A stretch of DNA of 64,000 nucleotides from Longimicrobium sp. (GCF_035474595.1 NZ_DATIND010000005.1:25121-89120), one strand, 5' to 3'. Positions 16,705 to 25,007 are shown, numbered from the stretch's first letter. A program made the numbers and translations. Notes: a model not told the origin generated them from the letters alone.

Positions 16705-16800
16705 TCTCCATCTTTTGCGGAGACGGGGATGGAGATGAAGACGCGGAGACGCGGGGATCGTCCCCCACGTCTCCGCTTCGAATCTCCCGTACGATGGGCC

Positions 16801-18270
16801 TCAGCCGACGGCGGCGGGCTGCGTGGCGGCGACCGGCTTCCCCGCGGCGGCCTGCGCGCGGGCGCGGGCCAGCGTGTCGAGGGTGAAGCGCATCTCCCGC
16901 TTCAGGTTGGGCTTCACGCTGCAGCAGGTGCGCTTGTTGTCGGTGATGCGGGTGATGGGGCAGGTGGCGCCCTGGCAGCCGGGGAGCACGTAGCAGCTCC
17001 TGCACAGCTCGTCGGTCTCGAAGTGCGGGGCCACCCACTGCATGAAGTTGATGTCGTTCAGCTCCATCTGCCCCTCGGGGGTGATCCGCCCTACCACGTT
17101 CTCGGGCATCTCGTCGAGCGCCACCGTGCACTTCATCAGCTTGCCCGTGGCGCCCACGATGAAGCTGTACGGCCGCGCCGCGTAGCACACCTGCGACCCC
17201 GGCATGCGCAGGTCGTAGATCCCCCCCTCGGGGTTCAGCCCCAGCTCCACCGCCCGGGTGCGCAGCCCCTCGCGCGCCTCCTTCTTCTGCTCGATCCCGC
17301 ACACGGCCAGCCGGTCGTCGTTGTCGCCGCCCCAGGCGCCGATCGCGCGGAAGCGCAGCGCGAAGCGCCGGTCGTGGGCGAAGTCCTCGCTCAGCGCCTC
17401 AAGGAACGGCCCCAGCCGCTCGAAGTTCACCTGGTCGAAGTTCACGCGGATGGTGATGTTGAAGTCGGCCCGCCGCGCGCGCATGGAGCGGAGGTTGTCC
17501 AGGATCGTGGCGTAGGTGGGGCTCCCGTCGCGGCCCACGCGCTTGCAGTCGTGGTCCTGCGGCAGCCCGTCGATGGTGATCTGGTACTTGGTGCACCCCC
17601 ACTCCAGCAGCCTGGTCGCCTTCTCCTCGGTCAGCAGGTAGGCGTTGGTGGTCATGGCGTGCGAGCAGTTCAGCCCGTAGCGCTTCACCTGGTCGTTGAA
17701 GAAGGGCGCCAGGTCCTCGATGGCCTCCCAGCCGTACAGCGGCTCGCCGCCGAACCAGCTGATGGTGAGCCCCCGCAGCCGCGAGGCCAGCGGCTCCACG
17801 AAGGCGCGCACCCCCTGCCGCACCTCGGGAAGCATGGTGCCGTTGCGAAACTTCTCGTAGCAGTACACGCAGCGGAAGTTGCAGTCCTCGCTGGCCAGCA
17901 GGATCAGGTGCAGCATGTCGCTGCGCCACTGCTGCCGGCCGTACTGCGTGCGGAAGCGGGCCACCTCGTCCAGCCCCTCGGGCACCAGGAAGCCGCGCCC
18001 CGACAGGTGCGTGGCGTAGGTGTCCAGCGGCTCGGGAAGGGGCCCGGCGGTGAGCGCCGCCAGGGCGCCGTCGCGGTGCTCGGGCATGAACTCCATCACC
18101 GCGCCGGTGAAGGTGTTCCACAGCAGCATCCGCCCGTCTGCGTGCTGGGTGCGCGCGTTGAAGCGCGACGGCACCCAGCGCGGCTGCGGCCGGTAATGGA
18201 GCTGGGCCAGCGGCCCCACCGGCGCCCCGGGCGCGCGGTCCAGGGGCGAAACGCTCATCACCTCGCTCAT
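16801..18270 (-). CDS. radical SAM/SPASM peptide maturase, copy A
   Basis: A 489-residue enzyme. Residues 24-115 form a leading domain (RWVPSRFNART, MLLWNTFTG, RGFLVPEG) of the sort found before the barrel in peptide-modifying radical SAM enzymes. The cluster motif is C130-x3-C134-x2-C137 (CNFRCVYC), followed by GGEP at 174-177. A C-terminal SPASM domain holds C362, C381, C423, C426, C432, C437 and C449/450, enough for two more iron-sulfur clusters. The family makes sactipeptide, ranthipeptide and related crosslinks; the exact reaction here is unknown. It lies last in the operon precursor-TPR-maturase, 26 bases after the TPR gene, with GGAG before the ATG. Copy B at 21043 is clearly similar over its whole length. 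Confidence 0.88.
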   Translation of the reverse strand: MSEVMSVSPLDRAPGAPVGPLAQLHYRPQPRWVPSRFNARTQHADGRMLLWNTFTGAVMEFMPEHRDGALAALTAGPLPEPLDTYATHLSGRGFLVPEGLDEVARFRTQYGRQQWRSDMLHLILLASEDCNFRCVYCYEKFRNGTMLPEVRQGVRAFVEPLASRLRGLTISWFGGEPLYGWEAIEDLAPFFNDQVKRYGLNCSHAMTTNAYLLTEEKATRLLEWGCTKYQITIDGLPQDHDCKRVGRDGSPTYATILDNLRSMRARRADFNITIRVNFDQVNFERLGPFLEALSEDFAHDRRFALRFRAIGAWGGDNDDRLAVCGIEQKKEAREGLRTRAVELGLNPEGGIYDLRMPGSQVCYAARPYSFIVGATGKLMKCTVALDEMPENVVGRITPEGQMELNDINFMQWVAPHFETDELCRSCYVLPGCQGATCPITRITDNKRTCCSVKPNLKREMRFTLDTLARARAQAAAGKPVAATQPAAVG

Positions 18271-18296
18271 CGGGCGGTCTCCAGCGGTTGCGGGGG

Positions 18297-20189
18297 TCAC
18301 GCGGGCTGCAGCGCCGCTCCGGCGCGGCGGGCCACGGCTTCCTGCGCCAGGGCGCGGTTGCGGCGGAGCGCGGCGTTGTCGGGCGCCAGCTCCACGGCGC
18401 GGTCCAGGTCCTCCATGGCCTCGTGCAGGCGCCCGGCCTCGAAGCGCACCGCGGCGCGGTTGGCCCGCAGCAGCGCGTTGGCCGGGTCGGCGGCCACGGC
18501 GGCGTCGTACGCCCGCAGCGCCTCGTCGCGCTCTCCGCGCGCGTGGCGGGCGCGGGCCAGCCCGGCCCAGGGCTCGGGGCGGGCGGGGTCCAGGTCCACG
18601 GCACGCTCCCAGGCGGCCTCGGCCTCGGCGCCGCGCCCCTGCCGCGCCAGCGCCTGCCCCAGGTTGAACCACACCTCGGGGTAGGGCGGCGACAGCTCGA
18701 TGGCGCGGCGGAAATCCTGCTCGGCCTCGGCGGCGCGCCCCTGCTTCAGGTACAGGTTGCCGCGGTCGTTGTAGTACTCGCTGTAGTCGGGGTCCATCTC
18801 CATGGCCATCTCGTAGTGGCGGATGGCCTCGTCGACGGCGCCCGCCTGCGCGTACACCTGGCCGGCGTTGTACAGCAGCACCGAGCGGTGCAGGCGGTGC
18901 CGACCGGGGGGAAGGCTGCGGTCCAGCCGCTCGGAGTTGCCGTGCGACAGCTCGATGGCCTCGCCGGCGTTCCCCTGGCGGAAGCGCAGGTACGCCAGCC
19001 CGTTCAGCAGGAACGCGGTCAGAAAGGCGCGCTCCTCCGGCTTCATCTCCGCGCGCTCCAGCTCGCGCATGGCCTCGTCCAGGTAGCGCTCGGCGGCCGC
19101 CGGGTCGCGTTTGGGGAGATGGCGGCCGTGCAGCATGGCCATCTGGTACAGCACGCGGACGCGGTCGGCCGGGTCGGTGAGCCGGTCCAGCCCCTCGGTC
19201 TGCAGGATCTCGCGCGACACCTCGGGCTGGCCGGCGGTCAGGTGGATCACCTGGAGCTTGTCGACCAGGGCGGTGCGGGTGAAGAAGAAGCCGGGGCGGT
19301 CGAAGAGGGCCAGGTTGGCGCGGACCACGGCCGCGTGCCGCAGGGCGTCGGCGTAGAAGCCCATCTGCGTGAGCAGCCCCATCACCACGGCGTGCCAGTC
19401 GGCGGCGCGGTCGGGGCGCCCCGCGGCGTTCCACAGCCGGATCACCTCGTGCCCGTGGGCGCGGATGTACACCGTGTCCTCGCGCACCCAGGCGTCCATC
19501 TCCTCGGCCAGGCGCGCGGCCTCGGCGGGGTCCGGCTGCGCCTCGGGCGACGGCTCCAGCTCTATCCGCACCCGGGTTACGCGGGCGTGCGGCGCGAGCT
19601 CGGCCTCCACCGCGTCGCCGTGGCCGGGGTCGACGGCGGCGACCAGGACCAGCCCCAGCGCGTGGCCGCGCCGGCGGAGCAGGTGCTGGAAGAAGTGGCC
19701 GGCGATGGCGCCGCGGCGGTCGAACGCCTCGCACGCCAGCGCCCAGCGCCCGGCGCCCGACTCGGCGTGCCACCCGGCCAGCAGGTCGATCACCCCGTGG
19801 CCGATGCGGTACGCGCGGTCGGCGGCGTAGTTGCGCACGGCCTCCTCGGCCACCGAGCTCTCGGTCAGCGGTACGTAACGGGGGCGGATGCGGCGCAGCA
19901 GCAGGGGAAGGACCTGCGTGATCTCCTGGTCGTGCCGCCGGAACAGCGCGGGAGCCTCGGGCTCGAGCCGCGGGAGGAGCGCCTGGAGCCAGGTGTCCAC
20001 CCCCGCCCACAGGCCGCCCCGGCTGGTGTCGCAGGGAAGGAGCCAGGCGTTCCAGCCCTCCTGTCCGGCGCAGGCGCGCACCCACGCCTCCAGGCGCTCG
20101 CGGCGCTCCGTGCCGGCCTCGGCCTCGAGCACCACCACGTGCGCGCCCGGGGCGAAGGGGGGAAGGGGAAGTGCGTGGCTCGGCCGCAT
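18297..20189 (-). CDS. TPR protein with degenerate ATPase-like N-domain, copy A
   Basis: A 630-residue soluble protein. The first 270 residues resemble an AAA_16/STAND ATPase layout (HVVVLEAEAGTERRERLEAWV at the P-loop place, WALACEAFDRRGAIAGHFFQ and LGLVLVAAVDPG at the Walker B and strand positions), but the GKS/T of the P-loop is absent. The rest is a TPR array, clearest from about 450 (YNAGQVYAQAGAVDEAIRHYEMAMEMDPDYSEYYNDRGNLY, written here only as a locator, and two further units). It probably acts as a scaffold that presents the peptide to the radical SAM enzyme or binds the leader. It is exactly the length of copy B. GGAG precedes the start. Confidence 0.75.
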   Translation of the reverse strand: MRPSHALPLPPFAPGAHVVVLEAEAGTERRERLEAWVRACAGQEGWNAWLLPCDTSRGGLWAGVDTWLQALLPRLEPEAPALFRRHDQEITQVLPLLLRRIRPRYVPLTESSVAEEAVRNYAADRAYRIGHGVIDLLAGWHAESGAGRWALACEAFDRRGAIAGHFFQHLLRRRGHALGLVLVAAVDPGHGDAVEAELAPHARVTRVRIELEPSPEAQPDPAEAARLAEEMDAWVREDTVYIRAHGHEVIRLWNAAGRPDRAADWHAVVMGLLTQMGFYADALRHAAVVRANLALFDRPGFFFTRTALVDKLQVIHLTAGQPEVSREILQTEGLDRLTDPADRVRVLYQMAMLHGRHLPKRDPAAAERYLDEAMRELERAEMKPEERAFLTAFLLNGLAYLRFRQGNAGEAIELSHGNSERLDRSLPPGRHRLHRSVLLYNAGQVYAQAGAVDEAIRHYEMAMEMDPDYSEYYNDRGNLYLKQGRAAEAEQDFRRAIELSPPYPEVWFNLGQALARQGRGAEAEAAWERAVDLDPARPEPWAGLARARHARGERDEALRAYDAAVAADPANALLRANRAAVRFEAGRLHEAMEDLDRAVELAPDNAALRRNRALAQEAVARRAGAALQPA

Positions 20190-20230
20190 GGGTTCTCCGG
20201 GGATGGGGGAACGGCGTCGCTGTCCGGGGG

Positions 20231-20259
20231 TGCGGCAGGGCCTTTGGGGCCCTGCCGCA
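20231..20259 (-). terminator. intra-operon hairpin after precursor A
   Basis: A 12-bp perfect stem (20231-20242 with 20248-20259, loop of 5) lies 11 bases after the precursor stop and 42 bases before the TPR start. No T-run follows. It probably stops or stabilises most transcripts so that peptide exceeds enzyme. Locus B has one in the same place. Confidence 0.6.
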
Positions 20260-20269
20260 GCTCGCTGCG

Positions 20270-20434
20270 TCAGGAGGCGCAGAAGCAGTTCTGGTTCGAC
20301 GTCCCCGGATCGCATCCCGGGATGTAGAACGAAGCGCTGGTCGCCACACCGCCGGGGCCGTACGGATCGAAGGTCTCGAGACCCTCGAAGCCGGTGGGCT
20401 GGGGCGAGGCGAACGGGTTGTGGGGATCGAGCAT
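20270..20434 (-). CDS. short Cys-ending precursor peptide A
   Basis: A 54-residue peptide. The N-terminal half, MLDPHNPFASPQPTGFEGLE then TFDPY, is shared with precursor B (MLDPRNPFASP, GGLETFDPY) and looks like a leader. The tail differs: it ends PGTSNQNCFCAS, with an earlier Cys in PGCDPG. Such a conserved leader with a variable Cys-bearing tail, beside a SPASM enzyme, is the pattern of a RiPP precursor. The ATG at 20434 is chosen over an upstream GTG because the promoter -10 at 20485 leaves no room for the longer form, and AAGGA lies nine bases before the ATG. No family is recognised. Confidence 0.75.
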   Translation of the reverse strand: MLDPHNPFASPQPTGFEGLETFDPYGPGGVATSASFYIPGCDPGTSNQNCFCAS

Positions 20435-20444
20435 GGTGCACCGT

Positions 20445-20461
20445 CCTTTCCTGACGAAAGG
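20445..20461 (-). promoter_or_regulatory. hairpin covering the precursor A ribosome binding site
   Basis: CCTTTC and GAAAGG pair around a 5-base loop; the second arm and loop contain the AGGAAAGGA used as the ribosome binding site of the precursor. The identical element lies before precursor B (24696-24712), so translation may be controlled here. Confidence 0.5.
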
Positions 20462-20484
20462 TGAGGGGTTTACCTGCACGCGAA

Positions 20485-20513
20485 TGTCTACACGGGACGG
20501 GTCATTACGTCAA
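20485..20513 (-). promoter_or_regulatory. promoter of locus A
   Basis: On the minus strand TTGACG (20508-20513), a 17-base spacer, then TAGACA (20485-20490). The same boxes with the same 17-base spacing occur before precursor B although the spacer bases differ, which argues for function. Confidence 0.7.
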
Positions 20514-20746
20514 GCATTTCTTATGTGACAAGGCTTGAAAAGAACTCCATCAAAGAAAGGTCCGGTGATATAACCTCACAGGAGAGCTAGTTTTACACTC
20601 CGTGTTCTGCTGACTGCAGTTCATCTGATGTCTTGAAAAGAAAACAGCCCCAACAGAGAGAAGCGGAGGTACATCCTGCCACCATCCGCTACAGGCCTTT
20701 TCTTACTACGGAGATCTTGGTTTCCGGGTGCGGAACGTGCGGCGTC

Positions 20747-20832
20747 TCAGCTGATTTTTCTCCGCGGATCGCTCATCTCTCAAACCGCCTCCAGCAGCAG
20801 CTCGTGGTCCTCTCGGGCGATGGCGTCGATCC
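20747..20832 (-). pseudogene. remnant of the 78-residue partner gene
   Basis: This stretch matches the last part of the gene at 25008-25244: the codons for IDAIAxxDHELLLEA are still readable, then insertions shift the frame and give a TGA straight away. The 5' two thirds of the gene is missing. It shows that the duplicated unit originally included a partner gene upstream of precursor A. Confidence 0.75.
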
Positions 20833-20883
20833 CTCTTGTTCGTCCCCTCCGCCGCGCATCCTATCCTCCCGAACTGCTTGATC

Positions 20884-20941
20884 ATACGGAGGGAAACGGA
20901 GGGAACGGAGGAGCTCTCCGCTTCCTCCGTTCCCTCCGTGC
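20884..20941. repeat. CGGAG-type inverted repeat, second copy
   Basis: Nearly identical to 16646-16704 (GGAGGGAACGGAGGAGCTCT and its inverse). It marks the junction between the two cassettes. Confidence 0.85.
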
Positions 20942-21042
20942 GATCTCCGTCTTCAGCGGAGATGGGGGATGGAGATGAAGAAGCGGAGACGCAGGGGGAT
21001 CCATCCCCGCATCTCCGCTTCCGAATCTCCCGCCCGATCGCG

Positions 21043-22509
21043 TCAGCCGACGGCGGTGGGCTCCGGGCGGAGCGCCGCGATCCCCGACGCGCGCGCGCGG
21101 GCCGCCGCGTCGAGGGTGAAGCGCATCTCGCTCTTCAGGTTGGGCTTCACCCCGCAGCAGGTGCGCTTGCCCTCGGTGATGCGGGTGATGGGGCACGCCG
21201 CGCCCTGGCACCCGGGGAGCACGTAGCAGTGCTTGCACAGCTCGTCGTTCTCGAAGTGCGGTGCCGTCCACTGCGTCATGTTCAGGTCGTTCAGCTCCAT
21301 CACCCCTTCGGGCGTGATGCGGCCGACCACGTTCTCGGGCATCTCGTCGAGGGCCACCGTGCACTTCATCAGCTTGCCCGTGGCGCCCACGATGAAGCTG
21401 TAGGGCCGGGCCGCGTAGCACACCTGCGCCCCCGGCGTGCGCACCTCGTCGATCCCGCCCTCGGTGCCCAGCCCCAGCCCCAGGGCCTTGTCGCGCAGCT
21501 CGTCGCGCACGTGCCGGCGCTCGTCCATCCCGCACACCGCCAGCCGGTCGTCGTTGTCGCCCCCCCACTGCCCGATGGCGCGGTAGCGCACCCGGAAGCG
21601 GCGGTCGTGGGCGAAGTCCTCGCTCAGCGCCTCCAGGAAGGGCCCCAGGCGCACGAAGTTCTCCTGGTCGTAGTTCACCCGCACCGTCACCTCGAACTCG
21701 GTGCGGCGCTCGCGCAGCGCGCGCAGGTTGTCGAGAATGGTGGCGTAGGTCGGAGACCCGTCGCGCCCCACGCGCTTGCAGTCGTGGTCCTGCGGCAGCC
21801 CGTCCAGCGTGATCTGGAAGCGGTTGCACCCCCAGTCCAGGAGCTTCGTGGCCTTCTCCTCGTTCAGCAGGTAGCCGTTGGTGGTCATCCCGTGCTGGAA
21901 GCGCAGCCCGTGGTCCCGCACCGCCCGGTCGAACACGGGCGCCAGCTCCTCGATGGCCTCCCACCCGTACAGCGGCTCGCCGCCGAACCAGCTGATGGTG
22001 AGGTAGCCCAGCTTGGGCGCGCGCTGCTCCACCAGCGTGCGCACCCCCTGCCGCACCTCGGGAAGCATGGTGCCGTTCCTGAACTTCTCGTAGCAGTACA
22101 CGCAGCGGAAGTTGCAGTCCTCGCTGGCCAGCAGGATCAGGTGCAGCGTGTCGGTGCGCCACTGCTGCCGCCCGAACTGGGTGCGGAAGCGCGCCAGCTC
22201 GTCTACTCCCTCGGGCACCAGGAAGCCGCGCCCGGCCAGGTGCGTGCCGAAGGGGTCGAAGGGCTCGCTCACCGGGCCGGCGGTGAGCACCGCCAGCGCC
22301 GCGTCGCGATGCTCGGGAAGGAACTCCATCATCGCGCCGGTGAAGGTGTTCCACAGCAGCATCCGCCCGTCGGCACCCACGGTGCGCGCGTTGAAGCGCG
22401 ACGGCACCCAGCGCCGCGCCGGCGTGTAGCGCAGCTGCGTGAGCGGCCCCTGCGGCGCCGCGGGGGCGCGGTCCAGCGGCGAAATCGCCATCACCTCGCT
22501 CGTGCTCAT
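21043..22509 (-). CDS. radical SAM/SPASM peptide maturase, copy B
   Basis: A 488-residue paralogue of the enzyme at 16801. The radical SAM motif is C132-x3-C136-x2-C139, GGEP follows, and the SPASM cysteines occur in the same order (VCYAARPY, LMKCTVALDE, ELCKHCYVLPGC, then CPITRIT and CC). By eye most residues are the same as in copy A; the differences concentrate in the N-terminal 110 residues and between the barrel and the SPASM domain (for example TRAVELGLNPEGGIY against DKALGLGLGTEGGID), where a peptide substrate could be read. It starts 29 bases after the TPR gene, with GGAAGG before the ATG. The reaction is unknown. Confidence 0.88.
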   Translation of the reverse strand: MSTSEVMAISPLDRAPAAPQGPLTQLRYTPARRWVPSRFNARTVGADGRMLLWNTFTGAMMEFLPEHRDAALAVLTAGPVSEPFDPFGTHLAGRGFLVPEGVDELARFRTQFGRQQWRTDTLHLILLASEDCNFRCVYCYEKFRNGTMLPEVRQGVRTLVEQRAPKLGYLTISWFGGEPLYGWEAIEELAPVFDRAVRDHGLRFQHGMTTNGYLLNEEKATKLLDWGCNRFQITLDGLPQDHDCKRVGRDGSPTYATILDNLRALRERRTEFEVTVRVNYDQENFVRLGPFLEALSEDFAHDRRFRVRYRAIGQWGGDNDDRLAVCGMDERRHVRDELRDKALGLGLGTEGGIDEVRTPGAQVCYAARPYSFIVGATGKLMKCTVALDEMPENVVGRITPEGVMELNDLNMTQWTAPHFENDELCKHCYVLPGCQGAACPITRITEGKRTCCGVKPNLKSEMRFTLDAAARARASGIAALRPEPTAVG

Positions 22510-22538
22510 GACACGTTCCTTCCGGCGGGTTGCGGGGG

Positions 22539-24431
22539 TCACGCGGGCTGCAGCGCCGCTCCGGCGCGGCGGGCCAGGGTCTCCTGCACGAGCACGTGGT
22601 TGCGCCGGAGCGCGTCGTTGCCGGGGTCCAGCTCCACGGCGCGCTCCAGGTCGGCGGCGGCCTCGTCCAGGCGCCCCAGCTCGAAGCGCACGGCGGCGCG
22701 GTTGGCCAGCATCAGCGCGTTCCCGGGGTCGGCGGCCACGGCGGCGTCGTACGCCCGCAGCGCCTCGTCGCGCTGGCCGCGGGCGTGGCGCGCGCGCCCC
22801 AGCTTCACCCACGCCTCGGCGCGCTCGGGGTCCAGGTCCACGGTGCGCTCCCAGGCGGCCTCGGCCTCGGCGGGGCGCCCCAGCCGCGCCAGCGCCTGCC
22901 CCAGGTTGAACCACACCTCGGGGTACGGGGGCGAAAGCTCGATGGCGCGCCGGTAGTCGGGCTCGGCCTCGGCCGGGCGGCCCAGCTGGAGGAGAAGGTT
23001 GCCGCGGTCGTTGTAGTACTCGCTGTAGTCGGGGTCCATCTCCATGGCCTCGCTGTAGTAGCGGATGGCCTCCTCGGGCTGGCCGGCGCGGGCGTACACC
23101 TGGCCGGCGTTGTACAGCAGCACCGAGCGGTGCAGCCGGTGGCGCCCCTCGGGAACGTTCTCTTCCAGGCGGTGGAAGTTGTCGTGCGTAAGGCCGATGG
23201 CCTCGACCGCCTCGCCCTGGCGGAAGCGCACGTACGCCAGCCCGTTCAGCAGGAAGCCGGTGAGGAAGGCGCGGTCGGCGGGGTCCATGTCGGCCCGCTC
23301 CAGCTCGGCCATGGCCTGGTCCAGGTAGGCTTCCGCGGCGGCGTTGTCGCGCCGGGGGAGGTGGCGCGCGTGCAGCATGGCGGCCTGGTACAGCGCCCGC
23401 GCGCGCGACGCGGGCTCGGTCAGCCGGCCCAGCCCCTCGGTCTGCAGGATCTCCAGCGCCGCCTCGGGCTGCCCCATGGTCACGTGGATCACCAGGAGCT
23501 TGTTCACCAGCGCCGAGCGGGGATAGAAGAAGCCCTCGCGGTCGAACAGGTGCAGGTTGGGCAGCACCACGCGCGCGTGCCGCAGCGCGTCGGCGTAGAA
23601 GCCCATCTGCGTGAGCAGCCCCATCAGCAGCGCGTGCCAGTCGCCGGCGCGGTCGGGGCGGCCGGCGGCGTTCCACAGGCGGATCACCTCGTGGCCGTGC
23701 GCCCGGATGTCGAGCGTGTCCCGCGAGACCCATCCCTCCATCTCCGCGGCCCGGCGCGCGGCCTCGCCCGGGTCGATGCCGTCGTCCGGCCCCGGCTCCA
23801 GCTCCAGGCGCACGCGGGTGACGCGGGCGAAGGGCGCGAGCTCGGCGGCCACGGCGTCGCCCTGGCCGGGCTCCACGGCGGCCAGCAGCACCAGCCCCAG
23901 CGCGTCGCCGCGGCGGCGCACCAGGTTGCGGAAGAAGTCGCCCACCATGGCCCCGCGGCGGTCGAACGCGTCGCAGGCCAGCGCCCAGCGCCCGCCGCCC
24001 GACCGGCCGTGCCACGCCTCCAGCAGGTCGATCATCCCGTGGCCGATGCGGTAGGCGCGGTCGGCCGCGTAGTTCCGCACCGCCTCGTCGCGGGTGGAGG
24101 TGTCGGTGAGCGTCACGTAGCGGGGGCACAGCCGCCGGCGCAGGTCGGGCACGATCTGCGTGAGCTCGTTGTCGTGCCGCCGCACCAGCTCCGGGGCATC
24201 GGCCTCCAGCGCGGGAAGGAGCGCCTCGGTCCAGGTGCCGAGCCCCGCCCACAGCCCGCCCCGGTCCACGTCGCAGGGGAGAAGCCACGCCGACCACCCG
24301 TCCCGCGCCACCACGGCGCGCACCCAGGCGTCCAGCCGTTCGCGGCGGGCGGCGCCGCCGGCACCCTCCAGCACCACGACCTGCGCGCCGGGGGCGAAGG
24401 GAGGAAGGGGAAGAGATCCGCTGGGCTGCAT
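22539..24431 (-). CDS. TPR protein with degenerate ATPase-like N-domain, copy B
   Basis: A 630-residue paralogue of 18297-20189, equal in length. The P-loop position reads VVVLEGAGGAARRERLDAWV, again without GKS/T. The Walker B-like region is RWALACDAFDRRGAMVGDFF. The C-terminal TPR units (YNAGQVYARAGQPEEAIRYY, YNDRGNLLLQLGRPAEAE, VWFNLGQALARLGRPAEAE and DEALRAYDAAVAADPGNALM) are more regular than in copy A. It sits between precursor and maturase, as in copy A. Because both copies lost the same catalytic residues, the ancestor was probably already inactive as an ATPase. A scaffold or leader-binding role is inferred. Confidence 0.75.
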   Translation of the reverse strand: MQPSGSLPLPPFAPGAQVVVLEGAGGAARRERLDAWVRAVVARDGWSAWLLPCDVDRGGLWAGLGTWTEALLPALEADAPELVRRHDNELTQIVPDLRRRLCPRYVTLTDTSTRDEAVRNYAADRAYRIGHGMIDLLEAWHGRSGGGRWALACDAFDRRGAMVGDFFRNLVRRRGDALGLVLLAAVEPGQGDAVAAELAPFARVTRVRLELEPGPDDGIDPGEAARRAAEMEGWVSRDTLDIRAHGHEVIRLWNAAGRPDRAGDWHALLMGLLTQMGFYADALRHARVVLPNLHLFDREGFFYPRSALVNKLLVIHVTMGQPEAALEILQTEGLGRLTEPASRARALYQAAMLHARHLPRRDNAAAEAYLDQAMAELERADMDPADRAFLTGFLLNGLAYVRFRQGEAVEAIGLTHDNFHRLEENVPEGRHRLHRSVLLYNAGQVYARAGQPEEAIRYYSEAMEMDPDYSEYYNDRGNLLLQLGRPAEAEPDYRRAIELSPPYPEVWFNLGQALARLGRPAEAEAAWERTVDLDPERAEAWVKLGRARHARGQRDEALRAYDAAVAADPGNALMLANRAAVRFELGRLDEAAADLERAVELDPGNDALRRNHVLVQETLARRAGAALQPA

Positions 24432-24476
24432 GGGAGCTTCCGGGTGAAGGGTGGCCCGCCGCACGATCCTCTTGCG

Positions 24477-24507
24477 CCGCGGCAGGGCGAGGTACGCCCT
24501 GCCGCGG
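24477..24507 (-). terminator. intra-operon hairpin after precursor B
   Basis: A perfect 13-bp stem (24477-24489 with 24495-24507) lies 20 bases after the precursor B stop, in the same place as the hairpin of locus A. The stem bases are related (GCGGCAGGGC), the loops are not. Confidence 0.6.
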
Positions 24508-24526
24508 TTCCTGCCTCGGCCGTGGC

Positions 24527-24685
24527 TCAGTAGGGGATGCAGCCGCAGTTGAGGTTCGTGGTCGGGCCGCACGGATCGCCGCCGTAGAAGGCGTTGTCCG
24601 TCGAGATCGTCCCGTCGTACGGGTCGAAGGTCTCGAGGCCGCCGAAGCTGGTCGGCGAGGCGAACGGGTTGCGCGGATCGAGCAT
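24527..24685 (-). CDS. short Cys-ending precursor peptide B
   Basis: A 52-residue peptide with the same leader as precursor A (MLDPRNPFASPTSFGGLETF, then DPY) and a different tail: DNAFYGGDPCGPTTNLNCGC followed by IPY. The pair C-x-C near the end (NCGC here, NCFC in A), an FY in the middle and an earlier lone Cys are conserved, while other tail positions vary. This suggests that the two maturases act on equivalent Cys or aromatic positions. The start at 24685 has the same upstream sequence as precursor A. No family is recognised. Confidence 0.75.
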   Translation of the reverse strand: MLDPRNPFASPTSFGGLETFDPYDGTISTDNAFYGGDPCGPTTNLNCGCIPY

Positions 24686-24695
24686 GGTGCACCGT

Positions 24696-24712
24696 CCTTT
24701 CCTGACGAAAGG
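24696..24712 (-). promoter_or_regulatory. hairpin covering the precursor B ribosome binding site
   Basis: Same 17 bases as 20445-20461: CCTTTC, loop, GAAAGG, with the ribosome binding site in the second arm. Confidence 0.5.
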
Positions 24713-24735
24713 TGAAGGGTTTACCTGCACGCGAA

Positions 24736-24764
24736 TGTCTACACACGGCGAGACATCACGTCAA
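24736..24764 (-). promoter_or_regulatory. promoter of locus B
   Basis: TTGACG (24759-24764), a 17-base spacer and TAGACA (24736-24741) on the minus strand, as in locus A. Confidence 0.7.
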
Positions 24765-25007
24765 GCAACTCTTATGTGCCAAGGCTTAAAAGGATCGTGA
24801 ACAGGTTCGACCGTGATCAGGTAAGCTGTTGTCCGCCATCATTTGAAAGATTCTATCGCAAATGAGTATTTGAACAAATGCGTTTTTCTGTCGCCAAAAG
24901 GAAACATACTCGACATAAAGAGGCGGATGATACATTCTGCCACCATCCGCAATGGGCCTATTTATTGTTGCGAAAAACCGATTCTCGGGCGCGGAAGATG
25001 CGGCGTC
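24765..25007. other. AT-rich spacer before precursor B
   Basis: About 240 bases much richer in A and T than the rest of the window, with no supported gene. Patches are shared with the corresponding region of locus A. It probably holds regulatory sites for the peptide operon. Confidence 0.5.

Larger units (their letters stand above)
20514..21042. other. AT-rich spacer between the two cassettes
   Basis: Upstream of promoter A the DNA is unusually AT-rich to about 20740 and shows patchy similarity to 24765-25007, for example CTTATGTGACAAGGCTT and CTGCCACCATCCGC. It contains a gene remnant, then the CGGAG-type repeats that lie downstream of the next cassette. No intact gene is seen. Confidence 0.6.

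Noticed and set aside
16801..20349. Very long frame that seems to fuse TPR and radical SAM regions
   Set aside because: The upstream part is an alternative frame of the TPR gene; the enzyme has its own start with a ribosome binding site at 18270.
20270..20479. Longer precursor forms (69 and 67 residues) beginning MQVNPSPFV
   Set aside because: They begin with GTG at about the expected transcription start and upstream of the hairpin; the ATG forms have the ribosome binding site.
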